Assembly: GCA_025617375.2 (NCBI GenBank)
Contig: JAMYGW020000003.1
Coordinates: forward strand, 1,364,001-1,428,000
Reading direction: 5' to 3'
From: Acarospora socialis
Lineage: Eukaryota; Ascomycota; Lecanoromycetes; Acarosporales; Acarosporaceae
Length of the DNA stretch: 64,000 nucleotides
This document shows positions 23,662-33,500 of this stretch, piece by piece (position 1 is the first letter of the stretch; each line of letters begins with the position of its first letter). The notes beneath the pieces were generated by a model, which worked only from the letters and a program-made list of their open reading frames with translations, was not told where the DNA came from and searched no databases. The translations under genes and the position numbers were made by a program.

Positions 23662-26600
23662 ATGATGAGCAGCAACGAGTCATCCGAGACTAATGCGCAA
23701 CATACTCCAGAAGACTCGTTCAAGGAGCCTAAGCATGAGCGCCGTTCTCAAGATGAAACGCTGGGGCCGCCAGCACACATCGCCGACACCGCAGATACAG
23801 CAGGAAACGTTGCGCCCACGGAAGGATGTCGCGACACCGTGGATTTACAAGGGCGGGCGATAGCAGAATACCATCCTCTCGAGCCTGACAGCGTGTCGCA
23901 ATTGGATTCAGCTTACTCTGTGAAACCAGGCCCAGCAGCTGTCTCGTCACCGGCAAAGAGCGCTAGCCCTGCCACAAAGGCTCCTGCGGACGTCACTCAT
24001 CCACATGATCTGGTCATGGGTACAGGCGCGGGCGTTGTGAACAATAACGCTGTTTATCAGGACAAGCTTCAAGGGTTTCTGACGGAAGACCAGTCATATG
24101 CGGAAACCTACGGCCTTCCGCAGGGCGCAACCTTAACGCAACTGTCCTGTGCAGAAGTTTCTGTACCGTTAGTTTCACTCGACGCCGCTCAGTCTATGCT
24201 TCTTGCCCCAGAAGATGGGTTAATGGCCGAAACACCGTTTTTAGAACCCGCGCTCTCGGTCGTGGAATCAGAAGCCCCGCGCATACAGGCCTTTGCCAAA
24301 CTGGAATTTGATGATGGGCAGTTTTACATGAATACTTACTCCGTTGAGCTAGGACGTGACATACGAGCTGCAAGACTCGCTTTCCAACGAGACTTGGAGG
24401 CCAATCAACAGGGCGATGCCAAAGTCAAGAGGCGAAGCTCGGACGGTGAAGATGTGTCTCAAACACCGAGTAAACTGAAGCGGGAGGGTAGTAGTAGGTT
24501 GGCCGGAAGCGTCGTGAGCGAAACTGGGGGAATCATGGGTGTGGACATGCAGGACCGAGATCCGAGGAGGAGAAAGAAAAGCAAGATATCGAAGTCAACC
24601 AGTTCATCCTCTCAGTATCTGTCTCGTAAGAACTCAATGAATATCCCGAACGCGCAAACAGACTATCAATCTTTGGCTATGGCGTCGCTTTCAGAATCAA
24701 CCGTAGGTGCACATCCAGTGGATCCACTGTCCTTACTTCCCTCACCGGACGAGTGCCCTTTGATTCCTATACATCCTCCAGCTGTCGCAGTTGGTGGTGC
24801 CGCCGGACACAAAGGAATCTCTCGCAAACATGTTCGGATAGCCTTTAACTTTGACAAGCACCTTTTTGAGGTCGAGATCAAGGGCAAGAACGGGGCGTTC
24901 GTGGATGAGCAATGGTACGCACCGGGGGAGGTTCGACCGCTCAAAAGTGGCAGTTACATACAAATTGGGGGAGTCGGCGTGCGCTTCGTGCTTCCTGACG
25001 TGGCTCTTGGTGAGACTGGAGCCGAAACCATTGGAGGGTCTGATCCAGCCCAGGGAGGCAAGATGAGCTTTGAGTTTGAGGACGGGAGAGGCCAGAGTAT
25101 TGCGTTGGACGACAGTAGTGAAGATGAGGTGTCAGAGGACGAGGACCTCGTGAGTGGAGAAGAGGAGGATGGAGACGATGATGAAGACGATGAAGAAGAA
25201 GAACAAGAAGGAGAAGAAGAAGCAGGAGGGTTGCGACAAAGCGCGGAAGGTGAATTGGTGGAAGAAAATTCAGCAGGTGGTCAAAGCGAAAGTGAGAGTG
25301 GCAGGCTAGCGATAGGGAAGGAATTGGACCCTGTAGAAATTGAACCCTCACCTGAGCCTCCGCCCCCGCCACCGCCGCCAGCTAGGAGAAAAGGTCCAGG
25401 CCGGCCGCCAAAGAACGGCATTATATCGAAAAGGGAGCAAGCACTCATTGCTAGAAAAGCTAGGGAAGATGCGAAGAAACTTGCACAGAACCAAGCTTCG
25501 CCTCCTTCGAAGTCGTCGAAAGAAAAAGGTGGTAAGTTTAAGACCGAGACGGGACCTGAGACGAGCCCGCCACCGAAGCCAGAAAAGAGGAAGTATACCA
25601 AGAGAAAGAAAGTGGAAATTCAAACATCGGGACAAGCCGAGCAGTTGGGAGGAACGAGTCAAGTAGATGGCCATACTACGGAACCCATGGCACCACCTAA
25701 GCCACCCAAGGAGAAGAAACCTCCCAAGCCTCCGCGATCACCTTCGCCAGTGTTTGATGAATCTCAAATGACTCCTGAACAGCTTGCCAAGCCCCAGTCA
25801 TCATACGTCGTGTTGATTCATGAAGCCCTTACAAACTCCAAGACTGGCGCCATGTCCCTTCCACAGATATATCGAGCCATAGAAAGGCGATACCCCTTCT
25901 ACAAACTTCGAGTAACGACGACTGGCTGGCAAAGTAGTGTTCGTCACAACCTTTCGCAACATCACGCATTCCGAAAAGTTGAGAGGGACGGAAAAGGCTG
26001 GATGTGGGGCCTTGTACCTGGCGTTTCAATCGAAAAGGAAAAGAAGAGGAGACCATCGCCACCCCCTCCACCTCCACAGCATTACCTTCAGCAGGGGCCA
26101 TCTCTTCATCCCTCACTACATTACCCCGGTATGCCGATTGCACCGGGTTACGGTCAGCCACACATGACGCCGCATCAACATGGCCCGTACCATCCGATTC
26201 CCCCTGGACCCGGCTCAATACATCAACCTTTCCATCCTCCCGCTCCCCCCACGAATCTCCATACCCTACCTCCGCCACTTCTTACTGCACAGCGAGACGA
26301 CTCATCTTATCAATCACCTTATCAACCACCTCCGCAGTCACAAGCTCCCCCTTTACCACAGCTACAACCACCAGCAAAACCTCAACCTCAATCTCAATCT
26401 CAACCACAACCCCAGCAATCACAGCCTCAATATCAACATCAACATCAACCTCAACATCAACCTCAGCCTCAGCCCCAGATAAATAATCGAGTTCAGAATC
26501 AGACTCACCCTCCTCCGACCTCGTCACATAGCGGCGCTAATGGCTTTTATGCCAATACAAGGCTGTCTCAAGCCCCTCCACAACAGCCTATTTACCAGGC

Positions 26601-27486
26601 CAGGACTACACCGCCCAACCAGCCTCGACCACCTGCCCCACAACAGCAACCCAACATCGCAGCGCCCATACAACGCAGCCCAAGCGTTGGGCAAGACGTA
26701 CTGCAAGCCGTCGGTAAATTCAAAAATGCGCTCATCAGCTCCATGCCCGACAAGGTACGCGGAGAAGTCATCGTCACATCGGCAATCAACCGCACGCTAG
26801 GTCTACAGAACAGCTCAACCGTTCTGGGCAAGGAAGACCCGCAAGAAAAGGCCATTATGAAAGCACTAGCCGGCATGCTCGGGAACCTGAGCAAAAAGAA
26901 CGAGGCGGCCGCCGCGGCAGCAAACGCAGCAAGACAGTCATCGTCTGGCCCTCCGCAGCCACCATCTCAGGCGCGGTCAACACCGCCTCAAGGCCAGCAC
27001 TTATCTCCGGGACCTAATGGGCTGCCACAGCCACCACATCAGCAGCAACAAAATCAGCAACAGCAACAGCAGCCCTATCCACAAGGCAATCGACCACCAC
27101 CGCAAGCCCAGCAAGGCGCGCAGGCCCAATTGCTCCAGCTCCTGCAGCAGATCGGCAACCGTAACACCGGCTCCCCTTCACCCCAGCAGCGACCGCCACA
27201 GCAGTCGGGACCGCCCGTTCCGACCGAGCAGACGCAAGTCAACGGGACCGGCCATCCCTCCACGCCGCCGATAACCGCGCCTTCGCTGGTCGAGAAAAGT
27301 CAGTATGCGACTCAGCCGAACGGCGAGGGCGCTGCAGCGGAGGAGGAACCGGCAGAAGCAGAAGCTCCGTTACAGGACTCGGCGCCTTTGGCGGATGCAG
27401 CTGCCGGCCTTAAACGACCTTTGGAGAATCGTGAGGGGTCCGCGGACGCTGAGTTGCCTGAGGCGAAGAGGGTTGCTGCTGGCTAG
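23662..27486 (+). CDS. FKH2: FHA-domain forkhead transcription factor (Fkh1/2 type)
   Basis: A single 1274-codon exon. An FHA phosphothreonine-binding domain spans about residues 209-450. It is split by a low-complexity insert, with the core motif GISRKHVRIAFNF and the GKNGAFVDEQWY / LKSGSYIQIGGVGVRFVLP strands after it. A very acidic tract (about 480-525) and an AT-hook-like GPGRPPKNG (about 575) follow. The forkhead winged helix occupies about 710-795 with YVVLIHEAL, LPQIYRAIERRYPFYK, WQSSVRHNLSQHHAFRKVER and GKGWMW. The C-terminal third is P/Q/H-rich. FHA plus forkhead is the layout of yeast Fkh1/Fkh2, which control cell-cycle genes. ATG ATG at the start gives two possible first methionines. 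Family is certain; the Fkh1 versus Fkh2 name is arbitrary. Confidence 0.95.
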   Translation: MMSSNESSETNAQHTPEDSFKEPKHERRSQDETLGPPAHIADTADTAGNVAPTEGCRDTVDLQGRAIAEYHPLEPDSVSQLDSAYSVKPGPAAVSSPAKSASPATKAPADVTHPHDLVMGTGAGVVNNNAVYQDKLQGFLTEDQSYAETYGLPQGATLTQLSCAEVSVPLVSLDAAQSMLLAPEDGLMAETPFLEPALSVVESEAPRIQAFAKLEFDDGQFYMNTYSVELGRDIRAARLAFQRDLEANQQGDAKVKRRSSDGEDVSQTPSKLKREGSSRLAGSVVSETGGIMGVDMQDRDPRRRKKSKISKSTSSSSQYLSRKNSMNIPNAQTDYQSLAMASLSESTVGAHPVDPLSLLPSPDECPLIPIHPPAVAVGGAAGHKGISRKHVRIAFNFDKHLFEVEIKGKNGAFVDEQWYAPGEVRPLKSGSYIQIGGVGVRFVLPDVALGETGAETIGGSDPAQGGKMSFEFEDGRGQSIALDDSSEDEVSEDEDLVSGEEEDGDDDEDDEEEEQEGEEEAGGLRQSAEGELVEENSAGGQSESESGRLAIGKELDPVEIEPSPEPPPPPPPPARRKGPGRPPKNGIISKREQALIARKAREDAKKLAQNQASPPSKSSKEKGGKFKTETGPETSPPPKPEKRKYTKRKKVEIQTSGQAEQLGGTSQVDGHTTEPMAPPKPPKEKKPPKPPRSPSPVFDESQMTPEQLAKPQSSYVVLIHEALTNSKTGAMSLPQIYRAIERRYPFYKLRVTTTGWQSSVRHNLSQHHAFRKVERDGKGWMWGLVPGVSIEKEKKRRPSPPPPPPQHYLQQGPSLHPSLHYPGMPIAPGYGQPHMTPHQHGPYHPIPPGPGSIHQPFHPPAPPTNLHTLPPPLLTAQRDDSSYQSPYQPPPQSQAPPLPQLQPPAKPQPQSQSQPQPQQSQPQYQHQHQPQHQPQPQPQINNRVQNQTHPPPTSSHSGANGFYANTRLSQAPPQQPIYQARTTPPNQPRPPAPQQQPNIAAPIQRSPSVGQDVLQAVGKFKNALISSMPDKVRGEVIVTSAINRTLGLQNSSTVLGKEDPQEKAIMKALAGMLGNLSKKNEAAAAAANAARQSSSGPPQPPSQARSTPPQGQHLSPGPNGLPQPPHQQQQNQQQQQQPYPQGNRPPPQAQQGAQAQLLQLLQQIGNRNTGSPSPQQRPPQQSGPPVPTEQTQVNGTGHPSTPPITAPSLVEKSQYATQPNGEGAAAEEEPAEAEAPLQDSAPLADAAAGLKRPLENREGSADAELPEAKRVAAG
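26380..26480 (+). repeat. Imperfect CCTCAA/TCTCAA repeat encoding a PQ/SQ/HQ run
   Basis: A hexamer-type imperfect repeat inside the forkhead gene, giving alternating P-Q, S-Q and H-Q dipeptides. Such tracts vary in length between strains and often act as activation or scaffolding segments. Confidence 0.7.
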
Positions 27487-27881
27487 TATGTATGTCTTCC
27501 AAGCGGTTCTTGTTGCATGGTTCGATACCTTGGGAAGGGCCCAGAGCCTAAGTGTTAAATGACCAGGTGGGATATGTCTTTGAGCCCGGCGTTATCGTCT
27601 TGTCGGTATCGCAGCGTTCACTGGGATATAGGGCATGATGGGAAGCATATGACATTAGAGTTTGCATGCACGCTGGAGGTTCGATTGCGTGTGTAAATAA
27701 ACATGGTGTAGCCTATGTAGCTATATAAACTCCATGATGGAGCGACATCGCAGTCATCTAGAATGCTCTCCTTCGCCTTGAACACCGTGATAGGACATGT
27801 TATGAATTGAATGAGAACCATGGGACAGGGAGGGAGGTAGGGTAATCGGAGAACACGCAAGCCCGTAACTGTTAGATTGTA
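27487..27881. terminator. Convergent 3' region between the forkhead gene and SNF7
   Basis: A 395-bp spacer between two convergent genes, holding both 3' UTRs. AATAAA-like sequence (AAATAAACA near 27696) is a candidate polyadenylation signal. Nothing codes here. Confidence 0.4.
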
Positions 27882-28828
27882 CTACATCGCCATCTCGGCC
27901 TGTAACTTGGCCAACTCCGCTTCCTCGTCCTCTTCCTCGGGTTGGACCTTTGTTGCCTTGCCTTTCACTATTCAAAGAAAGTCAGCACGCTACACAAGCC
28001 ACTTGAGTTCCTTATGTAATGGTTTGAACTTACGTGCTCCGTTCGCCGCCGTCGGCAGCCTATGCACTTCATCCGACACCGGCACCACGCCACCCTTCAA
28101 CATCCTCTCGTCAATCTGTTCTTGCTCCATGCCCTCAAGCTCAGCTTCTAAATCCTGTTCGTCGACCGGCTCCCCTATCGGCACGGAGGTGATGGCCTCT
28201 CCAATCTCCTGGCCTAGGGCATGTTGTTCCCGAAGCTCTTCCCTGTTGCAACGGAAAACACCGAACCGTCAGTAATGCTTGTCTCAATGACAATCCGAGT
28301 ATTCAAACATGCCGTGGCGGTAGTCAGTACGTACATTGTCTGATCGATCTTGTCCATTGTCAGGCCGCCGTGGATCTTCTTCATTGCTTGACCGGCTTTC
28401 TGCATAGCGAGGAGCGTCTCTTGGTTGATGTTGGCAGCTTCGATGGAGTAAATTTGTTGTTCTATAGTCGAGATTTGCGCAGTGGTTTGTTCGAGGGAGT
28501 GTTCGTGCTGCTTCTTTCGTCGCAGTGCTGCTTTGGCCGCTGTCGAGATAGAAAACGATTAGCCTCTTAGGTCTCCAGAAGCACGACGTACGAGCGGGCT
28601 CTATGCGGCCGAGTATGCAACGCTGCGGTGTGCAAGAGTGGATTGTTGCCTACCGGTCTTGTTCACGGTGACGTTCTTCCTGGCCAACGCATCTTGCTCT
28701 GCCATCTGATTTTCGAGATGCCTTTCCCTCTTCTGTAGCATATCCAGCTGTTGCCGCAGACCTAGGATAGCATCTTTAGGAGCATCCCTCCGCTTTTGCG
28801 CACCGCTGCCACCGAACCAACCCCACAT
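27882..28828 (-). CDS. SNF7: ESCRT-III subunit SNF7 (VPS32/CHMP4)
   Basis: Core filament-forming subunit of ESCRT-III on endosomes, used in multivesicular body sorting; in fungi it also acts in PalC/Rim pH signalling. Four exons: 28828-28654, 28539-28335, 28242-28034 and 27967-27882, giving 675 nt (224 aa), normal for the family. It begins MWGWFGGSGAQ, the membrane-inserting start typical of Snf7. The helical hairpin follows (LGLRQQLDMLQKRERHLE, then ALRRKKQHEHSLEQ, and AMQKAGQAMKKIHGGLTMDK). The C-terminus is acidic and ends AELAKLQAEMAM, the MIM/Bro1-binding tail. All introns have clear branch sites (for example TACTGAC). Divergent from the TEN1-like gene. Confidence 0.94.
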
Positions 28829-29353
28829 GGTGAGATGTTGGTATGATACGACGACTAAGAGCCTGACGCAACCTGCCCAAGCAACTAGACTTGCCCCCAG
28901 ACAAGTTCGAGAGAGAAACCGAAGCCTAAGCGTCTGGGAAAGCCGATCTCTCAATAAGCTGGGTATTAGGCGGACGAGGGAGAAGACCTAGGCTGAGTAG
29001 GCGAGGGCGGCCGGGATCGCCAACACTTGGACAAATTGCGCTGTCGGACAGAGAGTGTTCTAGGTGACTGACTAGTGGCGGATTATAGGTATGGGCTGTG
29101 GATCGTCGAAGGGAGGTTCTATTGCCTTGGCTATCGATGAAAGTGGTGAGGTTCAAGAAGCGTAATCAACCTATGACATACACTCACGCTAGCACGGTCG
29201 CGGGACCTCTCACGTGACTACTCTCCATACCTTATCGCAACCACCATATTCATGAGATGCGCCCGGCAGTGCTCTATATCCGGAGGTTGAGCCAGCTTGA
29301 CACCATGGTGCTTTGAGTTTGGTTGAAGCTCGAGATGCCCCGCCGTTCTGAAC
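28829..29353. promoter_or_regulatory. Divergent promoter between SNF7 and the TEN1-like gene
   Basis: A 525-bp intergenic region between two divergent starts. No TATA box stands out. It should contain both 5' UTRs. Confidence 0.45.
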
Positions 29354-29850
29354 ATGAGTGGTAGTAACCTGGGTCCAGTACCTACGAGACTGGTGTTCCT
29401 CAGTGATCTCCCTCAAGTAGTGGTGGGTGAGAAAGTGCGCTTTCTAGGGTGGTAAAACCTCCCTACTATCGCGGGCTTGCAGCACCTTCATTAATGTAAT
29501 ACAGTGTTTCAAGGTACATCACCTCGACCGCAAGCCTCTTGCTTTCGCACAACTACCCCGCCGTTCCTGCATATTCGATCACTATCGCATCCGTAGATGT
29601 GAACCTGCTACTTTCGACGTTGAAGCCCACAGATATGCAAGTGGGGGAGTGGGTGAACGTTATAGGCTACGTCACCTCACAATCAGTGTTCGCTACAAGA
29701 GCGGAGCGCAAGTCTGAGGCTTCGAACCGGGCAACGGTGTCTGTCCAGGCGATCATGCTCTGGTCTGCCGGGTCGGTCAAGCTGGGAGACTACGAAAGGG
29801 TCTTGGCCGAACGCAAGGAGGTTGAGAAGAGGTTGGAGGCACCGTACTGA
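29354..29850 (+). CDS. TEN1: TEN1-like CST-complex telomere-capping subunit
   Basis: Small OB-fold protein, third subunit of the CST (Cdc13/Ctc1-Stn1-Ten1) complex that binds the telomeric single-stranded overhang. Two exons: 29354-29451 (98 nt) and 29505-29850 (346 nt), giving 147 aa. Exon 1 reads MSGSNLGPVPTRLVFLSDLP and ends in EKVRFLG; the 53-bp intron splits the Cys codon of the conserved RFLGC(V) motif. Exon 2 continues with SRYITSTASLLLSHNYP, VDVNLLLSTLK and QVGEWVNVIGYV, all characteristic of fungal Ten1 proteins, and then VQAIMLWSAGSVKLGDYE. Exon 1 is too short to stand out alone; it is supported by the motif completed across the splice. Identity comes from remembered family motifs. 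Confidence 0.82.
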
Positions 29851-32481
29851 GGTACCCCGTGAAGTATTTGGCCTCTCCACAAGAGCTCTCCAACCGTCCA
29901 ACATGGCACTTCCTGACAGGTATGGTACTTGTAACATGGTCACGGACAAGCCGGCACATGGCTGGTTTGCGTTTCTGGAAATTGCGTCGAGTAGTGATAT
30001 GCCTACAAGAAGGCCTTGAAAGAAAATGACGCCTTACGCTGGCTATTAGCATCGCAGCATTATCGATGGACACGGATCTAGTACAGAGTCGTCCAAGCAG
30101 TGCTAGAACCGAGCGTACTCATTTTCTACAGCAAGCTCTTCAAGTGGATATATCAGAAGCCAAGAGAGGCATTCGCTCTTAACTGCATGTCTCTCTCCAG
30201 CCACCTCGAAAATAGCGAGCATTCATCAGTCTTTACCGACTCCCGGTCCAGCATTGGTGAATCAACACATGTCAGCACGATACCCTGACCCTCTAGCAAT
30301 GGAGTCCATGATCGCAAGACCCAAAAAGCTCAGGATTGATGTGCGAGAGATGGCGAGACCGCACAGACAGCAAGCGCTATGACCGCATTAGATGGTCTGT
30401 AACATCAAGCCCGTCGGAAGGTCTAAGAAGGGTTTAAGCTGTTGGTGGAGACTTATAGTTGAGGAAGAGAATCAAAAGGGCTGAAAGCGTGGTCTAAGAT
30501 ACAAAATACTGTTCAGTTCTTCAGCGTTTCCAAGGGTATAGGCGCGTTTACCATGTCTCATTGAACAGTGAGGAGAGACGGTAGGCTCAGACTTTAGCCA
30601 CTTGCATATCAGAAGGATCTAAAGACTCCGTACAGGTTTTTTCTGTGCGGTTGATAACTCTCTCTGAACTGACCATCTTCATACTGTTCTATTCCATGGA
30701 TCCTTTCAAAAGAACGGACCCATCTTTGACTGAGGATAACTCAACATGCTGTTGGTCTCCGACTGTTCCTGTAGGCTGTAGAAGACCTTAACCAATTCCT
30801 CCACTACTCTCTTCAAATGCGGCGCGAACAAAACAGCATTAGCTTGGGTGTCGTAACCAGGCACCAGACTCGTGCGAAACCCGGAGAGCCTCGCACCATG
30901 GAAGGTGCTTGAAGAAGTACCATAGTAAACACCTAAGTTATAGAAGCTTTGACTGCGTTCTCCACAGACTCCAAGAACCATGACCATTGACCACAGTCCA
31001 ACTGACCTTTCCACAATCTGCCGATTCGAGCCCGTTCGAGCAATCATCGTCAGCACTCCCGCCCAGATGACCCGAGATCCCCGAATCCGTCCATTCCTCC
31101 TCCGCTAACTTTCCGGCTCAATTCTACGGTTGTTTACCTTGGGCTAGCACACACTAGAGAAAGTTATACCCCGTCAAGGGTCCACCCCAGACGTTCTTAA
31201 CCCCAGATCGAAGGGAGAATTCGTGCCTAACTAAAGTTTCTGTCTTCGACCAAGGAACGAGGACTACGGAGGTACAGGGTCAGGAATGGAAATTGCATTA
31301 GCTCAACAGAATCAAACAATCCTTGATTTTTGGTTTTCTTATACAATTTCCGTCTACGTGTGTATGCCATCCATGAAATCAGCTGATCTTTCATACATAT
31401 GCAATCTCCATTCCGCCGTGTCCTGACCCTGGACCCTCTTGGATGAAAGCGGCAAACGATGGGAGAAAAGGGGAGATATCTCAGGGCGCAATTCAGGGCT
31501 ACCTTGTCGTGTTCTGCAAAGGGCTACTGTAGGAACGGAAATCCCATATCACTATCACGTTTCTCGTCACCGTCGATCGTTCGTGATCAATTCTCCGTAC
31601 AGGTGCATACAGTACATATTTGTTACCTACCCTCGCTCAGCGCACCACTATCGAAGCTGAGCTCAGCTCGCTCCAAAGGCATTCGGCCCCTACGGCCCGT
31701 AGACCAGGTACCCAACCCGCCTTGCACTAAAGCACTCGGCTGTTCGGTAGGTAGGCTACAGTATATAGAGTTTGCCCTTGAACTCAATGGAAACGACGGA
31801 TCGGGGCAGTTCACATTGCATTGCCGCAGTGCACTGCATGTTGCATATTCCGGTGCGCGATATGCATTGGAGAAAGAGCGGGATGTGAGAGTCGGGATTC
31901 TGCGTATCGTACTATAGGTTGCGAAAGGGTATGTGATGCAATGTAGGGAGGGATAGGTGGGGGAATGTGAGTGAAAACGCTGGGTGGTGGGAACCTGGCT
32001 GCGAAAAGCGGGTTAGGTAGATTGGAAGTTATGCGACCGGCCGGGCCGCCGGTGGACTTGTACGAGGTGATCGAGAGATCCTGAAGGGCGTTACATCGTT
32101 CGTTCGTCAAGCCGGGACACTGGGATTTGGGAGACTGGCAACTAGTCAGGAGTTAGATATAGTCGGGGAAGTTGGAAGACTGGAATACAATGTCAAAGAT
32201 ATGGTATAATTGTAGTCAAAAGCTAGCTAGATGATATGCGTATGTAAAAGCCCGAGAAGTATGTGAGAGAGATATCTATAAAAGCCAAGCCCCGAATCCA
32301 ACCCAGATCGAGAGAGTCGACGATATCCGTTACACAGCAGCACATCCACGGCACCACTTCATGCAATGCCATGTCATACGATCCGATACCGATAAAGAAA
32401 CATCCTCAAATCCCTACCCCAATACCCCGATATGAATATATGTCAAGAATACTAAAGATGGACCGAACCAACATCGAAGAC
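29851..32481. other. Intergenic stretch, one doubtful open frame
   Basis: Apart from the minus-strand frame at 31047-30706 there is no coding candidate. No repeat or RNA gene is evident. Confidence 0.4.
30706..31047 (-). CDS. Doubtful hypothetical protein (113 codons)
   Basis: A minus-strand frame starting at ATG 31047 and reading MIARTGSNRQIVERSVGLWS, later LVPGYDTQANAVLFAPHLKR and VVEELVKVFYSLQEQ. The C-terminal half looks protein-like (mixed composition, amphipathic helix), but I recognise no family and see no conserved upstream exon. It could be the surviving 3' end of a decayed gene. Listed only because its composition is better than that of the neighbouring frames. Confidence 0.2.
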   Translation of the reverse strand: MIARTGSNRQIVERSVGLWSMVMVLGVCGERSQSFYNLGVYYGTSSSTFHGARLSGFRTSLVPGYDTQANAVLFAPHLKRVVEELVKVFYSLQEQSETNSMLSYPQSKMGPFF

Positions 32482-33500
32482 TTAACGGCCCGTCGCAAAA
32501 CCGTTCGCGGTCATCAGAACCGGACACTGACCCGGGTTCATCTTGCTCATCTCGGCGTGCACCCGCTTCGTCTCCTCGTTCATTGGTCCCATGGCGGTCG
32601 CGTTGCCTGGTTTCTCTTCCAGCGATCCGGTCGGTTGGGGATCTTTGTTGACAATGCCGTTCGGCGCGATCTGTCGGAACATCTCCATCGGGTCGAACCA
32701 GGTCTGTACGTTCTGGAGCTGGACCTTGTCGTTGACTTGTGCGACGGTGACGCCTTGGATATCGATCATGCCGCCGTGGGCTTTGGCGGTGATCTTCTCG
32801 CCCTTGCTGTGGTGTGGGTTAGTAAATTTGGTGGTGTAAAGATTGGGGGGAGACGAACTCGTTGAACCCAACGTAATCGTTCTTCATCTCTCCCCAATGC
32901 CTCCACCTGAAGGCGACCTTGGGTGGCCCACTGTACACTTCGAGCACCTCCCAGGCAAACGTCGGCATCATCCGCTTGAAAGTCTTGTGCGATTGTGCGA
33001 AATCCGACGTGGCCGGGCTGTAGTATTCGTTGGAAGCGATGATGGCGTTGTATGTGCCGACCTTGAGCATGTGCTCGCCTGTCTGCGGTGGGCCACCGTT
33101 GATGGCGAAGCTGTAGTTGTCGTGGTCGATTGTCCGCCAGTCCTTGAGGTCCATCTTGAAGGAAGCTTCAATCTCCCAGTTCTTGACTAGGTTTTGGGCG
33201 ATCATCTCGAGGCTGCCATCGGGGTGTGACTTTTGTTTGGCTGTATCGAATAGTCAGCAGGCTTGTACAGGGTCATTGGCAAGCTCCAGCGAGGAGGTAC
33301 GCACTTTGTCTGAATACTTCTCGGGTGTTGGAGTAGTCTGGTGCCCTTCCGTACCGCCACGCCGCCTCATCCTTCAATACAGCATCGGGACTCGTCAGGT
33401 AATCGGGTGTACCGGCAGCCTTGGGTTCTTCTTTCGGGGCTGCGGATGAGAACATGGACATGACCGAGTTGGAGAAGTCTTTGAAAGATTTGGGAGCCAT
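32482..33500 (-). CDS. SnoaL-like (NTF2-fold) 'pathogen-related' family protein
   Basis: Three exons: 33500-33305, 33240-32859 and 32806-32482, giving 903 nt (300 aa). The N-terminal MAPKSFKDFSNSV is followed by TPDYLTSPDAVLKDE and RYGRAPDYSNTREVFRQT. The core contains MIAQNLVKNWEIEASFK, GEHMLKVGTYNAII, FAWEVLEVYSGPP, VAFRWRHWGEMKNDYVGFN and HGGMIDIQGVTVAQVN. This is the SnoaL-like cone fold of proteins annotated as pathogen-related in plants and fungi. The second intron uses the unusual donor GTTCGT but restores the conserved N-D-K-G-E-K. The biochemical role is unknown. No signal peptide; cytosolic. Confidence 0.87.
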
